Source: an uncultured Parasphingopyxis sp. (lineage in GTDB: Bacteria; Pseudomonadota; Alphaproteobacteria; Sphingomonadales; Sphingomonadaceae). Taken from it: a stretch of 64,000 nt of DNA. Shown in pieces: positions 8,427 to 21,548 of this stretch (position 1 is its first letter; every line of letters starts with the position of its first letter). Made by a program: the position numbers and the translations under genes. Location of the stretch: the NCBI GenBank assembly GCA_947259005.1, contig CAMYKP010000013.1, positions 1 through 64,000 on the forward strand. Direction: 5' to 3'. The notes beneath the pieces are model-generated. The model searched no databases and had not been told where the DNA came from. It saw only the letters and a list, made by a program, of their open reading frames with translations.

Positions 8427-9338
8427 ACGCTTTTCAATAGAAAACCGTCAAACGGCGACCATCGTTGGTACGCAAACCTCCGCTCTTCCATGAAATTCGC
8501 GGATATTAGAGAATGGTGCGAAACTAGCTACACACGATATAGACATGCCCTTGATCGAGATTTTATCGACCGGTTTCGTCGGGATACGCCAAAACGATTT
8601 TCCGAACTTTTCTTCGCAGCGGCTTTTGATTCTGCGGGTTGGTCACCGATCGATCGAGTCCGGCATTTTGATCTTGCCTATCGGCTGCCGACAGGAGGAC
8701 GGTTACTCGTCGAGGTGACGACGCCAGAAGCTCAATCCAGTGAAACTTGGCACGAAGAGCAAAAGGACAATTTCACCTTTTACTCCGCTGACAGTGATTC
8801 CTTAGACGCAGCTTTACTCAGGTTGACGTCGGCGTGCAAAGGTAAAGCAGATGCTGTAAACGGAAGCCAATTAAACAAAGACGATTACATTGTGATCGCG
8901 ATCTCTGGCGTTCAGCTCAATCAAGAGACACCGGTGGTTCCAAGCATGTCAGGTTCGGCGCCAGATTTTATCAGAGCCTTTTTGCCAATAGGCGACATGT
9001 ACATGCGCATTCCCACTGGGCCACAACTTAACGATCAGCAATCCAACTCGGGTTATCATTTCAACGATTCAATTAGGAAATCGGGTTCAGCGAGTTCCGT
9101 GGATCGCACAGCATTCGTGACGAGCCTATTTGAGCACGTACATGCAGTCGCCTATACCCCTCTGTTTTCAACTTCTCTGACAAATCCTCATCACCAAGTT
9201 GGAGTTCTGCACAATCCTCTCGCGATTTGGGAAAACGAAAAACCCGATCTAGAAATGGGATGGGAATACTCCGTCGTCATGCACGAAGACTCCTTCGATG
9301 TACGACGAAGAAAGCTACCAGATGCTTTTGAAGATTAG
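8427..9338 (+). CDS. Orphan protein of unknown function, possible nuclease-like fold
   Basis: Long ORF in visibly AT-richer sequence; ERFxEL-like block then [22 protein letters not shown] resembles PD-(D/E)xK spacing (weak). Confidence 0.5.
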   Translation, partial: TLFNRKPSNGDHRWYANLRSSMKFADIREWCETSYTRYRHALDRDFIDRFRRDTPKRFSELFFAAAFDSAGWSPIDRVRHFDLAYRLPTGGRLLVEVTTPEAQSSETWHEEQKDNFTFYSADSDSLDAALLRLTSACKGKADAVNGSQLNKDDYIVIAISGVQLNQETPVVPSMSGSAPDFIRAFLPIGDMYMRIPTGPQLNDQQSNSGYHFNDSIRKSGSASSVDRTAFVTSLFEHVHAVAYTPLFSTSLTNPHHQVGVLHNPLAIWENEKPDLEMGWEYSVVMHEDSFDVRRRKLPDAFED

Positions 9339-9456
9339 TCGCTTGCAATACAGATATCTCTCCCTTCCCCAAACCCCCGTCCTGCGCTAATCACCCTCCC
9401 GACTCATTCACCGCTTTGCCGCCGGTCGCTGCGCTTCGTCGCAGTCCCCCTTCCGG

Positions 9457-9475
9457 CGCAAAGTATCACTTTGCG
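9457..9475. promoter_or_regulatory. Perfect palindrome CGCAAAGT-atc-ACTTTGCG 25 bp upstream of acnA
   Basis: 8+3+8 inverted repeat. Confidence 0.5.
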
Positions 9476-9499
9476 ACGCTCTATCGAAGGACCACTCCA

Positions 9500-12175
<2,676 letters not shown>

Positions 12176-12184
12176 CGGACGGCG

Positions 12185-12448
12185 ATGGAGCTGCTGGTCG
12201 AGGTCGCAGGCTGGGCAGGCGCTGCGACCATCCTGCTCGCCTATCTTCTGCTCTCAACCGACCGGCTGACTGGCAGGTCACGCTGGTACCAATGGATGAA
12301 TGTTGTGGGCGCGTTGTGCTTTGTCCTCAACAGCGGCTGGCACGGCGCAATCCCCTCCGCATCGCTCAACGTGGTGTGGATGGGGATCGGCCTGTTCGCG
12401 CTGTGGCGGCTGCGGATCGGCAGGCCGCCCCTCGTTCGCGGGCCCTAG
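12185..12448 (+). CDS. Small membrane protein, CBU_0592-like
   Basis: AGWAGAATILLAYLLLSTDRLTGRSRWYQWMNVVGALCFVLNSGWHGAIPSASLNVVWMGIGL. Confidence 0.7.
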   Translation: MELLVEVAGWAGAATILLAYLLLSTDRLTGRSRWYQWMNVVGALCFVLNSGWHGAIPSASLNVVWMGIGLFALWRLRIGRPPLVRGP

Positions 12449-12488
12449 AGCCCCGGAACGCGCTGCACTGACGCGCGAATGACCGCGA

Positions 12489-12953
12489 TCAGTAACCCGA
12501 ACAGGGCGGGGTGAGGCCTGATGGCCCCATGTCGCAATACCAGACATCGGTCGCGCCGATCGCATGGTCGACCAGCGTCCAGAAGCCGTCTTCGAGGCGC
12601 AGTACGGCAGTCGTGGTGAGCCCGTCCATTTCGCTGAAATAGGGAAAATAACGATAGCCGTCGATCGGCGCGCCGCCGGGTCTTTGCGGGGTTGCCGAGA
12701 CGAAGGCCCAGCCGCGCACGACGCGGATATCGTGGACGACAAACTCGATCTCGGGGCCGATCTCCGCCTGTATGGCAGGGCGCAGCGCATTCAGGATTGC
12801 CCGCCGCTGCGCCGAACCGCGTACGGGTGCTGCGGTAGCGCTGATCCCACCGCCCGGGTTGGGGCCGGCTGCTGTGGCCGGAACGGAAAGGGTCGATGCC
12901 GTGATCGCGATCGCGGCAATCAGGGCATTACGAACGGTTATGTTTCTCGTCAT
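12489..12953 (-). CDS. Secreted hypothetical protein
   Basis: Signal peptide MTRNITVRNALIAAIAITASTLSVPATAA. Confidence 0.55.
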   Translation of the reverse strand: MTRNITVRNALIAAIAITASTLSVPATAAGPNPGGGISATAAPVRGSAQRRAILNALRPAIQAEIGPEIEFVVHDIRVVRGWAFVSATPQRPGGAPIDGYRYFPYFSEMDGLTTTAVLRLEDGFWTLVDHAIGATDVWYCDMGPSGLTPPCSGY

Positions 12954-13139
12954 TGCGATGTCCTTCACCCGGCGGATCGGCATCAACCGCTTGCCGCTCC
13001 TTCTCGGCTAAATCCGGTGGAACCCGTCTGCATTGATCTGCGTCAAGCACATCCGGTTTGCGCCGAAGGCGCCATTCAGGATGCCAGCTTCAAGGGTACT
13101 TTCATGGCTTCCGGCCTCTCTGCGCTTGCAGGGCAACAA

Positions 13140-15116
13140 CTATTCGGAGGGTGTGGCGCTGCGTTGGGGGGTATAATCAAGCCGCCCGATTTCGCTGATC
13201 CGGCCGTCACTCATTCGGCCCTCGACCAGCTCATAACCCATTAGTGCAAATATTCTGCTGCCGAGGAAGATCGGGCGGGCATTGCCATACCAATCGACGC
13301 AGGATGCCTGACAATTATCGTCGACTAGCCCTTCGACCTGGGCCCCGAGTTCACCCGCAAGCGAGAATTCGCGGTTATCGCGCCTCAGAAACAGCATTGC
13401 TGCCGAAGATCCGGTCAGTTGCCGGAAACGAGGCTCAACCCGCCGTGCGATCGGCAAGCCAAGCGTACCGGAAGCACCGCCCTCCGATCCCGCATCGGGC
13501 CGATAGAAATAGGCATGGCTGCGGGATTCGCCCTGACCCGTGGCGGGCATGGTGAAGAGGTCGGCGACAGTCGGGGCGTCATCGAGCGCGATCGCGCTAA
13601 AACCGAGTTTGTTTCCCAGACCGCTGCCGATGACCACCGCATCCGAACCGAGCTGTTCGATGCGTTCCACACCGTGGCTGACTTCAACTGCAACAGCTTC
13701 ACCGCCATCAAGCGAAGCCGCAAAAACGTGCGGCGACGTCGCACTGCCATAGCCGTTTTGTCGGCCCCACCCATAGACGATATGGTTTCCGACAAAGCGG
13801 TTTTCCATCTCGTAGATGCTCGCCGCTTCGCTGAGATGGCGATACCTCTCACTTGCGATTTCACTGCTCCCGTCACCAAAATCGTCCAGCGGAACCTGGA
13901 TAAGGCTGACCGTGCCGCCCGATCCGCGCGGTATTTCAATCGCCGGATCGGTATAGGTGCCGGTAACCAGCACATTGAGCCGTTGTTCGCCGGGTTGTTC
14001 CCGGAAAGAGAATTGGTCGATCGGCATTCCGCGAGCACCGACGGCAGAGGGGCGCGTTCCATCAAGTGGCAGGCGGTAAATATGCGCTTGCTGGTCTTCG
14101 CCGCGGCCATAAGGGGTGTCGCTCGAGACCCAGAGGTAAACGGCATCGCGCGAGACGTAGAATTCGCGCGACCATCCGGCGATCACACCGGTCGCGGTGC
14201 AGTCAAAACTGTCGCTGGCGACATCGCAGCGCGTAACGCTGTGCAATGTTGATGGCGCGCTTTCTTCGTCATCAAAGATATCCTGGGCGATGAAAATCTC
14301 ACTCGACCCTGCCACGCGATTGAAGGCCGTTTCTGAATTGTCGCCATCCCATTGTTTTACGCCGGGAAGGGCGTCGAGCGGATTTTCTCCATAATTGAGG
14401 TTTAATGGCGTGTAGAAGATCAGCTCCGTTCCGATCAGCCGCGATGCATAATTGTCAGCCGAATAATAATCGTTGGAGCGCAGATGGTGAGCATCCTCAA
14501 AACTCAGCTGCCCATCATCGGTGATCCGGAACCGATTCACCTCTGTGCCGCCGCGGGCATAGCTGAAACCGATCACGATAACGCGGTTCCCCGCAACGAG
14601 CATTTCATCGTACCAGGAATCGGCACCGCTTGTACCGGGAGGGAAGGCATCGATTGTGTCGAGCGCACGCATTGCGCCATTGGCTGTTGAGATGGTGAAG
14701 AGTCGTCCCCGACGAAGGACGATCAGCATATCTCCCCGCGCTTTCACGATTCCGCCCTCGTCCACACCTGCGGTCTGATTGTTGGTGATGCCTTCTTCGC
14801 TCGGTGCTGCGTCGCTTTGGGCTACCATAGGTGGCGGCGCGGGCATCACCTCGGCATACTCGACAACATCTTCGAGGTCATATGCTTCCTGCCGCCGCAA
14901 AATATTCTGGCGGTGGCGGGTTAGGAACTCGGCCAGTTCATCGTCAGACTGAAACGCGCGCAAGCCATCTGTAGTGGTATGCTGCAAGCCGCCATTTCCT
15001 GCACCCTCGGCAATGCAGGCCGTTTGCAGTCCGACCAGTACAACCAATATTGCGGCTTTGAGAATGACCAAAAGCTTCTGCATGCTGAAGCCAGAAAAGC
15101 GGTGAATATGAACCAT
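13140..15116 (-). CDS. Secreted beta-propeller domain protein
   Basis: NNQTAGVDEGGIVKARGDMLIVLRRGRLFTI... resembles the Beta_propel family; signal peptide. Confidence 0.75.
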   Translation of the reverse strand: MVHIHRFSGFSMQKLLVILKAAILVVLVGLQTACIAEGAGNGGLQHTTTDGLRAFQSDDELAEFLTRHRQNILRRQEAYDLEDVVEYAEVMPAPPPMVAQSDAAPSEEGITNNQTAGVDEGGIVKARGDMLIVLRRGRLFTISTANGAMRALDTIDAFPPGTSGADSWYDEMLVAGNRVIVIGFSYARGGTEVNRFRITDDGQLSFEDAHHLRSNDYYSADNYASRLIGTELIFYTPLNLNYGENPLDALPGVKQWDGDNSETAFNRVAGSSEIFIAQDIFDDEESAPSTLHSVTRCDVASDSFDCTATGVIAGWSREFYVSRDAVYLWVSSDTPYGRGEDQQAHIYRLPLDGTRPSAVGARGMPIDQFSFREQPGEQRLNVLVTGTYTDPAIEIPRGSGGTVSLIQVPLDDFGDGSSEIASERYRHLSEAASIYEMENRFVGNHIVYGWGRQNGYGSATSPHVFAASLDGGEAVAVEVSHGVERIEQLGSDAVVIGSGLGNKLGFSAIALDDAPTVADLFTMPATGQGESRSHAYFYRPDAGSEGGASGTLGLPIARRVEPRFRQLTGSSAAMLFLRRDNREFSLAGELGAQVEGLVDDNCQASCVDWYGNARPIFLGSRIFALMGYELVEGRMSDGRISEIGRLDYTPQRSATPSE

Positions 15117-15258
15117 GATTCAACTCCCTCTCTACTATCCATATGCAGAAGACAGCGGCAGTCTGTCAATGATATAACATCACGTCATCAAGCTGTAGCA
15201 AGTAGACCGGATGCTTGAACGGTGGTTGGAACCTCGAAAAAATGCCGATGCAGTAAAT

Positions 15259-15906
15259 CTACGAAGCGAGCTTTAGCGGCGTTCCGGCTGCTTCCGGCTT
15301 TTCCACGCTCTTGGCGCTGAGGCCGTTGAACAGCGTGTTGATCGCGATCCTGAGATTTTCGATCGTCGCGCTATGCTCATATTGCGGTATCAGCTTGGGA
15401 TCGCAGAAGGGCGCGAGCATCAAATTAATGGGGGACATCAACCCGTCGATCGTCATGCCCGGAAACTCACCATCGGATATCGCCTCGGCAAGAATGGTCG
15501 CCATGTAATGATCGGCCAGATCGACATAACTCATCACGACGTCCCGATGCTCGTCGCCAAGCGCCATACAGGCGAAGAAATAATCGGGGTCCTCCTCGTA
15601 GCGCGCGCGCTTTACCACGAAGCGCTGGGCGAAGAACTGATAGAGCTTTTCGCGGGGCGGGAGATCGCTCTCGACCACATTCTCCATCATTTCGTTCAGT
15701 TCGCGGAACCAGCGTTCTGCGAATGCCTCGAACAGTGCTTCCTTGTTCGGGAAGAAACGATAGACGTTGGATTGCGACATGCCGCAGGCATTGGCGATCT
15801 CGGTCACGCTTGGAGAAACCGGCCCGCGTTCGCGGATAAGTTGCTCGGCTGTTGCCAGCAACAGTTCTGCCGTTGCTTCATGATCGGTCTGGGGGCGTGC
15901 CATCAT
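15259..15906 (-). CDS. TetR/AcrR family regulator
   Basis: SVTEIANACGMSQSNVYRFFPNKEALFEAFAERWF HTH. Confidence 0.9.
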   Translation of the reverse strand: MMARPQTDHEATAELLLATAEQLIRERGPVSPSVTEIANACGMSQSNVYRFFPNKEALFEAFAERWFRELNEMMENVVESDLPPREKLYQFFAQRFVVKRARYEEDPDYFFACMALGDEHRDVVMSYVDLADHYMATILAEAISDGEFPGMTIDGLMSPINLMLAPFCDPKLIPQYEHSATIENLRIAINTLFNGLSAKSVEKPEAAGTPLKLAS

Positions 15907-15951
15907 AGTCTCCTTGCTGCAACTGTATCGCATGTGCATGACAGTTTTATG

Positions 15952-15976
15952 ATAATCGATAGTTAATATCAATTAT
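15952..15976. promoter_or_regulatory. Candidate TetR operator
   Basis: ATAATCGATA-gttaa-TATCAATTAT, 9/10 inverted repeat in divergent promoter. Confidence 0.45.
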
Positions 15977-16053
15977 TATTTTTAGCGGTTGTGAATTGTC
16001 GCCCATAACCGGTGCGCCTATGCGGTTCTTTTTGGGCATGAGGCTTGCGATAC

Positions 16054-17586
16054 ATGGACAATGCGGACGAAAGCGGATCGATCAGCCGCAATCCGATAAC
16101 CGGTTCGATTGCGCTCGTGCGGCGCTGGTGGCGCATGGTCTGCCGCGAGATCGATCAGGTGGCGGTGATCGAAAAGGTTCGCGGCGAGTCCGGCTGGACG
16201 CCGCGCTATGCATTCATGACCTGCATGTCGGCGGGTATCGCGATTCTCGGCATGTTGCTGTCATCGCCGGCGGTCGTCATCGGCGCCATGCTGCTTTCGC
16301 CCCTGATGGGGCCGATTCTCGGCATCGGGTTTGCGCTGGCTGTTGCCGACTATCGCTGGCTGAGGGAGGCGGGCAAGGCGCTCGCCCTTGGCACGATCAT
16401 CGCCATCATTTTCTGTGCGCTCATAGTCGCCATGTCGCCCCTGCAGAATATCACGTCGGAGATTGCCGCCCGCACCCGGCCCAATCTGTTCGACCTTGCC
16501 GTAGCCCTCTTCTCGGCATTGGCCGGGGCCTATGCCATGATTCGGGGACGGGACGGCACGATTGTCGGCGTGGCGATCGCCACCGCCCTGATGCCGCCGC
16601 TCGCAGCGATCGGATTCGGACTGGCGACGTTTAACTGGGTCGTGTTCGGCGGCGCGTTTTTCCTGTTCTTCACCAACCTGACCACGATCGCGCTGACCGC
16701 GGCGATCATGGCCCGCACCTACGGATTCAGCACCTATCTTTCCAGCAAACAGACGGTGACCCAGTCGGTCGTGATCATTGGCGTTTTCATAGCGCTTGCG
16801 ATTCCCCTCGGTTTTTCGCTGCGGCAGATTGCCTGGGAAGCCAATGCCACACGGCAGGCACAGGCCATGGTCAGCGACGAGTTCGGCAATGATGCCCGGA
16901 TTTCCCAGCTCGATTTCGATTTCAGCACGGATCCTATCACCCTCAACGCGTCGGTGCTGACGCCGGAATTTGTCGGCGGCGCGCAGGAGCGTGCACAGCG
17001 CACGCTGGAACGCGAGCTTGGCCGGCCGGTTGCGGTGGATTTGCGGCAGTACCAGGTCGATACCCAGGGGACCAACGATCGCACCGAACTGGCGCTGGCG
17101 CGGATGCAGGAGCAGGAAGCGGCGAGCCGGGAAGAGATTTCCGATCTTACCGATCAGCTCGCGCTTATCGCCGGTGTCGATGCGGATGAAGTGACGGTGG
17201 ATTATACGGCCCGCCGCGCCATCGTACGCGTTCGCGCGCTTCCCGGCGCCGAGCTCAGGACCTATCAGGCACTGGAACAACGGGCCAGCGCCCGGGCAGA
17301 GGGTTGGGATGTGCAGGTCATTCCGCCTGCCAAGGCCCTGCCGCCCATATCCTTTACCGACGGCGCGCCTGATGCGTCCGGTCGCCGAAATGCCGCTCTT
17401 GCCATCTGGGCTGCGCGGCGGATCGGAGTGCCGGTTGGGGTTGCCGGCGAGGATGCAGAAGCCGCCGCGGTTATCGCGCTATTGGCGGAGGAAGGCGTAC
17501 AAGCCGTGCGGGTGGACACCGGGACGGCGACACCCGGCCGCGTCCTGTTGCGCTGGCTGGCGCCGGATAGCGGCGAAGAGAATTAG
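16054..17586 (+). CDS. DUF389 / TIGR00341-type membrane protein
   Basis: YAFMTCMSAGIAILGMLLSSPAVVIGAMLLSPLMGPILGIGFALA; GRDGTIVGVAIATALMPPLAAIGFG. Confidence 0.9.
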   Translation: MDNADESGSISRNPITGSIALVRRWWRMVCREIDQVAVIEKVRGESGWTPRYAFMTCMSAGIAILGMLLSSPAVVIGAMLLSPLMGPILGIGFALAVADYRWLREAGKALALGTIIAIIFCALIVAMSPLQNITSEIAARTRPNLFDLAVALFSALAGAYAMIRGRDGTIVGVAIATALMPPLAAIGFGLATFNWVVFGGAFFLFFTNLTTIALTAAIMARTYGFSTYLSSKQTVTQSVVIIGVFIALAIPLGFSLRQIAWEANATRQAQAMVSDEFGNDARISQLDFDFSTDPITLNASVLTPEFVGGAQERAQRTLERELGRPVAVDLRQYQVDTQGTNDRTELALARMQEQEAASREEISDLTDQLALIAGVDADEVTVDYTARRAIVRVRALPGAELRTYQALEQRASARAEGWDVQVIPPAKALPPISFTDGAPDASGRRNAALAIWAARRIGVPVGVAGEDAEAAAVIALLAEEGVQAVRVDTGTATPGRVLLRWLAPDSGEEN

Positions 17587-17595
17587 AGCGGGAGC

Positions 17596-18333
17596 TTAGT
17601 CTGCCGGTGCGGCGATGGCCGTCTGCAACCAGTCCGGCAGGTTAAGCCCGGCCAGATCCTCGACCCGGCGATGCTCGATGCTGAGGCCGAGATCGGGGTA
17701 AGCGATGCGCTGGCGTTTCTCGTCTGCCTGATCCAGCGGCACGACGACCAGCCGGCGGTTCACCTTGTTGCGATAATGCATGCGGGCGGTGTTTTCCTGC
17801 CCGACATAACAGCCCTTCTCGAAATCCACGCCGTTCAGCTCCTCGGCATTGCATTCGAGCCAGAGCGTCTTGTCGCTGCCCAGTTCCGCGGTGCCCTCGG
17901 TCACGCCCAGCGACAGGCGGTGCGCTTGCCAGCCTGTTGCCGGTTCTCCCGCCGGTGCCAGCCAGCGATGGCCCAGCGCGGCAAGGCGCGGGTCGGTCGG
18001 ATGGTCTGTCGCACCGGGCGACCAGTGAACGGCCAGTGCGTCTTCGCGCGTGATGGTGATGGGGCGGCGCAGGCGGTATATCGTCAGTCGCCGCAAAAGA
18101 TTGTCGGCTTGTTCGCTTTCGCAGTCGACGAGGATATCCTCGCCATCTGCCCAGAGGATGAAATCGAACAGCACCTTGCCCTGCGCGGTGAGCAGCGCCG
18201 ACCATTGCGGTGCGCCCGGCTGGACGGCATCCATATTCTGCGTGACCAACCCCTGCAGGAAGCCCCGGATATCCTCCCCGGCAAGACGAAGAAGCGCGCG
18301 GTCGGAAAGGGTGGTTTCAGGCATAGGCTTCAA
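17596..18333 (-). CDS. ygfZ: Folate-binding protein YgfZ
   Basis: LAGEDIRGFLQGLVTQNM...FDFILWADG; GVDFEKGCYVGQENTARMHYRN. Confidence 0.93.
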   Translation of the reverse strand: MKPMPETTLSDRALLRLAGEDIRGFLQGLVTQNMDAVQPGAPQWSALLTAQGKVLFDFILWADGEDILVDCESEQADNLLRRLTIYRLRRPITITREDALAVHWSPGATDHPTDPRLAALGHRWLAPAGEPATGWQAHRLSLGVTEGTAELGSDKTLWLECNAEELNGVDFEKGCYVGQENTARMHYRNKVNRRLVVVPLDQADEKRQRIAYPDLGLSIEHRRVEDLAGLNLPDWLQTAIAAPAD

Positions 18334-18364
18334 TTAGGGGTTGGGTCATGCGAAGGGAAGCCGC

Positions 18365-19402
18365 ATGACCGATATTCTCACGATCCGCCGCCCCGACGAC
18401 TGGCATGTGCATCTGCGCGACGGCGCAATGCTGGAAGCCGTGGCACCCTATACAGCGCGCCAGTTCGCCCGGGCTATCGTGATGCCCAATCTCGCAAGCC
18501 CGGTGACGACGGTAGAGGCCGCCCGGGCCTATCGCGACCGGATCCTTGCCGCGCTTCCCGAGGATCATGACTTTACGCCGCTGATGACGGCCTATCTGAC
18601 CGATACCATCGATCCCGCCGAACTGGCGACGGGCCATGCACAGGGCGTGTTGACCGCCGCTAAACTCTATCCTGCGGGCGCGACCACCAATTCCGACAGC
18701 GGGGTCACCGATATCACGAATATCCGGGGCGCATTGGAGCAGATGGAGGCGCTTGGCATGCCGCTTCTCATCCATGGCGAAGTCACCGATAGTGATGTCG
18801 ATATTTTCGACCGTGAAGCCGTGTTTATCGAGCGGATACTGATGCCGCTGACGCGCGCCTTTCCGGCGCTCAAGATCGTTCTCGAACATATCACGACGGC
18901 AGATGCCGTGCAGTTTGTGGAGAGCGCCGGGCCCAATGTCGCGGCGACGATCACGCCGCATCATTGCGTTATCAACCGCAATGCGATTTTCGAGCGAGGT
19001 ATCCGCCCGCACGCCTATTGCCTGCCCATCGCCAAGCGCGAGCAGCACCGGCTGGCCGTGCGCGGGGCGGCGGTGTCCGGCTCCCCCAAATTCTTCCTCG
19101 GTACCGATACCGCGCCTCATGCGCGCGCGGACAAGGAATCGGCCTGCGGTTGCGCGGGCATCTTCAACGCGCCCTTTGCGCTGGAAAGCTATGCGGCGGT
19201 GTTCGACGCGGAAGGCGCGCTGGACAGGCTCGAGGCCTTTGCATCGGAAAATGGCCCGCGCTTTTACGGCCTGCCGCTCAACAAGGGCGCAATTACCCTG
19301 AAACGAACGCCGACTGCCGTGCCTGATCAGCTGGTGGCCGGCGGTTCCGAACTTGTCCCCTTCCAGGCGGGCGAGACGCTGGATTGGGCGTTGGGCGGGT
19401 AA
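18365..19402 (+). CDS. pyrC: Dihydroorotase
   Basis: [46 protein letters not shown]. Confidence 0.96.
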   Translation: MTDILTIRRPDDWHVHLRDGAMLEAVAPYTARQFARAIVMPNLASPVTTVEAARAYRDRILAALPEDHDFTPLMTAYLTDTIDPAELATGHAQGVLTAAKLYPAGATTNSDSGVTDITNIRGALEQMEALGMPLLIHGEVTDSDVDIFDREAVFIERILMPLTRAFPALKIVLEHITTADAVQFVESAGPNVAATITPHHCVINRNAIFERGIRPHAYCLPIAKREQHRLAVRGAAVSGSPKFFLGTDTAPHARADKESACGCAGIFNAPFALESYAAVFDAEGALDRLEAFASENGPRFYGLPLNKGAITLKRTPTAVPDQLVAGGSELVPFQAGETLDWALGG

Positions 19403-19408
19403 GCCGGG

Positions 19409-20317
19409 TCAGGCTGCGGCCCGCCTCCGCGCCCGGTTCGTGTGTGCCGTGCGGATCGAATCGAAGGTAAACAGCGCCAGCCCCGCCCAGATCAGCAGGA
19501 AGCAGATGACCTGACCGGTGTTCAGCGGCTCGTTGAACACGAACGCGCCAATCAGGAAGACCATCGAAGGGGCGACATACTGGATGAAGCCGAGCGTCGT
19601 CAGCGTCAGCCGCTTGGCGGCGGCGGCGAACAGCATCAAGGGTATGGACGTCACGGCAGCGGAGAAGATGAGCAGCATATCGGTTTCCATGTCCGTCCCG
19701 AACATCAACCCTCCGGCCATGCCCAGCCAGACCAGATAGGCGAGGCAGAGCGGGCTGAGCAGCAGGGTTTCGACTGCCAGCCCCTCGATCGCGCCGGCAT
19801 CGGTGATTTTGCGCACATAGCCGTACAGCCCGAAGGAGACGGCCAGCGAGATGCTGATCCACAGCGTGTCGAGCGCGCTGACCGCCAGTATCGCAACGCC
19901 GATGGCCGCCAGGATGATCGCCGCCAATGTTGCCGGGCGAAGCTTTTCCTTGAGCAGCACCGTGCCGAGCACGACGTTGAGCAACGGATTGAGGAAATAG
20001 CCGAGGCTTGCGGCAAGGATATGCTCATGGGTGACGGCATAAATATAGACGAGCCAGTTGATGCCGATGAGCACGGCAGACGCGGTCAGCGCAAGCAACG
20101 TACGGCGGTTCCGGACTATTGTGCCGAGGTTCCCGACTTTTCCGAGGACCAGCAACAATGCCAGCAAAAGTCCCACCGACCAGACGATCCGGTGCGCCAC
20201 CGTCTCGACCGCGCCGACATGGTCGAGCAGCTTGAAATACAGCGGGACCAGCCCCCAGACGAGGTAAACCCCGATGCCGAAGCCATAGCCCGAAGCCGTA
20301 TTGTGCTGATCGCTCAT
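19409..20317 (-). CDS. rarD: EamA family transporter RarD
   Basis: YLVWGLVPLYFKLLDHVGAVETVAHRIVWS; INWLVYIYAVTHEHILAASLGYFLNPLLNVVLG. Confidence 0.92.
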   Translation of the reverse strand: MSDQHNTASGYGFGIGVYLVWGLVPLYFKLLDHVGAVETVAHRIVWSVGLLLALLLVLGKVGNLGTIVRNRRTLLALTASAVLIGINWLVYIYAVTHEHILAASLGYFLNPLLNVVLGTVLLKEKLRPATLAAIILAAIGVAILAVSALDTLWISISLAVSFGLYGYVRKITDAGAIEGLAVETLLLSPLCLAYLVWLGMAGGLMFGTDMETDMLLIFSAAVTSIPLMLFAAAAKRLTLTTLGFIQYVAPSMVFLIGAFVFNEPLNTGQVICFLLIWAGLALFTFDSIRTAHTNRARRRAAA

Positions 20318-20390
20318 GGGAACGCGCTAGGCCGTTGGCGCGATCCGCGCCACACGAAAATTGTTGGCAAAGGCGAAGCGGGGATTGTCT

Positions 20391-20425
20391 GGTGCGGCGA
20401 TTTCCCGTTCGGGAAATTCTGACTA
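20391..20425. repeat. Mini stem-loop repeat GATTTCCC-gttc-GGGAAATTCTGAC
   Basis: Shares GGTGCGGCGATTTCC..GAAATTCTGAC with 69-102. Confidence 0.7.
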
Positions 20426-20426
20426 T

Positions 20427-21248
20427 CTAGAAGGGAAGCCAGCGCCGGTTGCGGCTGAAATTCATATAGCCGATATTTGCGCCGAGCCTCAGGCCCGCGC
20501 CAAGCCGGATCGGGATCAGCACCTTGTCGCCGGAGCGCAGATAGCTCGCGGTCAGTCCGCCGATCAGATAGGCGTCTGCCTCCACGGCGGGAAAACGGCG
20601 GAACAGCTCGTCGCTGTCGTAGAGATTATACACCAGCACGAAGGTCGAAGCGCCGTTCGCACCCGCATCGAAACCGATGGAGGGGCCGGTCCAGTAGACG
20701 GGCTGTTCGCCCTCGACGGCGTGGAAAAGCGTTCCCGAACCGTAACGCACACCGAAGATGAAGGCGCCGCCTGCTTCGCGGCCGACGATATAGCCATTGG
20801 GTTCGCCCTGGTCCGACAGGATGTTCTGGATCATCCGGGCGAGCCCCTCGGCACCGTCGCCGAACAGCCCGTCCGCAGCGGCGATCAGGTCGTCCTCCTG
20901 ATAGGTGGTGCGCCGGGCTTCCTGACCCGGAACGAACGGTTCTGCCGGCGCGGTGGAATCCGCGGGGCTTTCTTCCGCTACCGCCTCGTCCTCATAACCG
21001 GGCGTATCGGGAATATAGTTGGGGTCGGAATAGACGGTTGTATCGTCCTCGGCGGCAATGTCGGGATCGAAGCTCGCACCGTCGTCGAAGGTTGCGTCGC
21101 CATCGGTTGTCGTGCCGCCGCTTTCATAGGCGCTGTCGTCAAGCGCGGCATCGGGGTCGACAGTGTCGATCTGCCCAGCGGCCGGCGATAGCGCCATCCC
21201 GGCAAGGCCGAGGGCCGCGACAATGGAAATCAGCCGTTTCTTGAACAT
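20427..21248 (-). CDS. DUF1134 domain protein, secreted
   Basis: GLARMIQNILSDQGEPNGYIVGREAGGAFIFGVRYGSGTLFH. Confidence 0.88.
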   Translation of the reverse strand: MFKKRLISIVAALGLAGMALSPAAGQIDTVDPDAALDDSAYESGGTTTDGDATFDDGASFDPDIAAEDDTTVYSDPNYIPDTPGYEDEAVAEESPADSTAPAEPFVPGQEARRTTYQEDDLIAAADGLFGDGAEGLARMIQNILSDQGEPNGYIVGREAGGAFIFGVRYGSGTLFHAVEGEQPVYWTGPSIGFDAGANGASTFVLVYNLYDSDELFRRFPAVEADAYLIGGLTASYLRSGDKVLIPIRLGAGLRLGANIGYMNFSRNRRWLPF

Positions 21249-21455
21249 GACGCATACCTCGGTGACGCTAAGCCCATGAGTTTTACGCTCCCCCCGGACT
21301 CCCGCGCAATCAAGGGCGGGACGAACGGAGTCGGTTGTGCGCCGAAATGAGTCCTTTTCCCGGTTTTCCGCTATTTGAACCGATGGTATCGGGAGATGCG
21401 ACTAGTTGTTGATCGTAAAGTCCGGCATGGCTATACGCGCCGTTCGGCTGAGTCA

Positions 21456-21548
21456 GGACACGTGGGTGAGTGGCTGAAACCACCGGTTTGCTAAACCGGC
21501 ATACGGAGATTATCCGTATCGAGGGTTCGAATCCCTCCGTGTCCGCCA
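21456..21548 (+). tRNA. tRNA-Ser(GCT), CCA encoded
   Basis: GGACACG...CGTGTCC-G-CCA acceptor; anticodon loop ACCGGTTT-GCT-AAACCGG; GGTTCGAATCC T-arm; long variable arm. Confidence 0.95.

Noticed and set aside
16261-17280. 339-aa minus-strand ORF
   Set aside because: Antisense to the DUF389 gene
19442-20422. 326-aa plus-strand ORF
   Set aside because: Antisense to rarD; charged low-complexity translation
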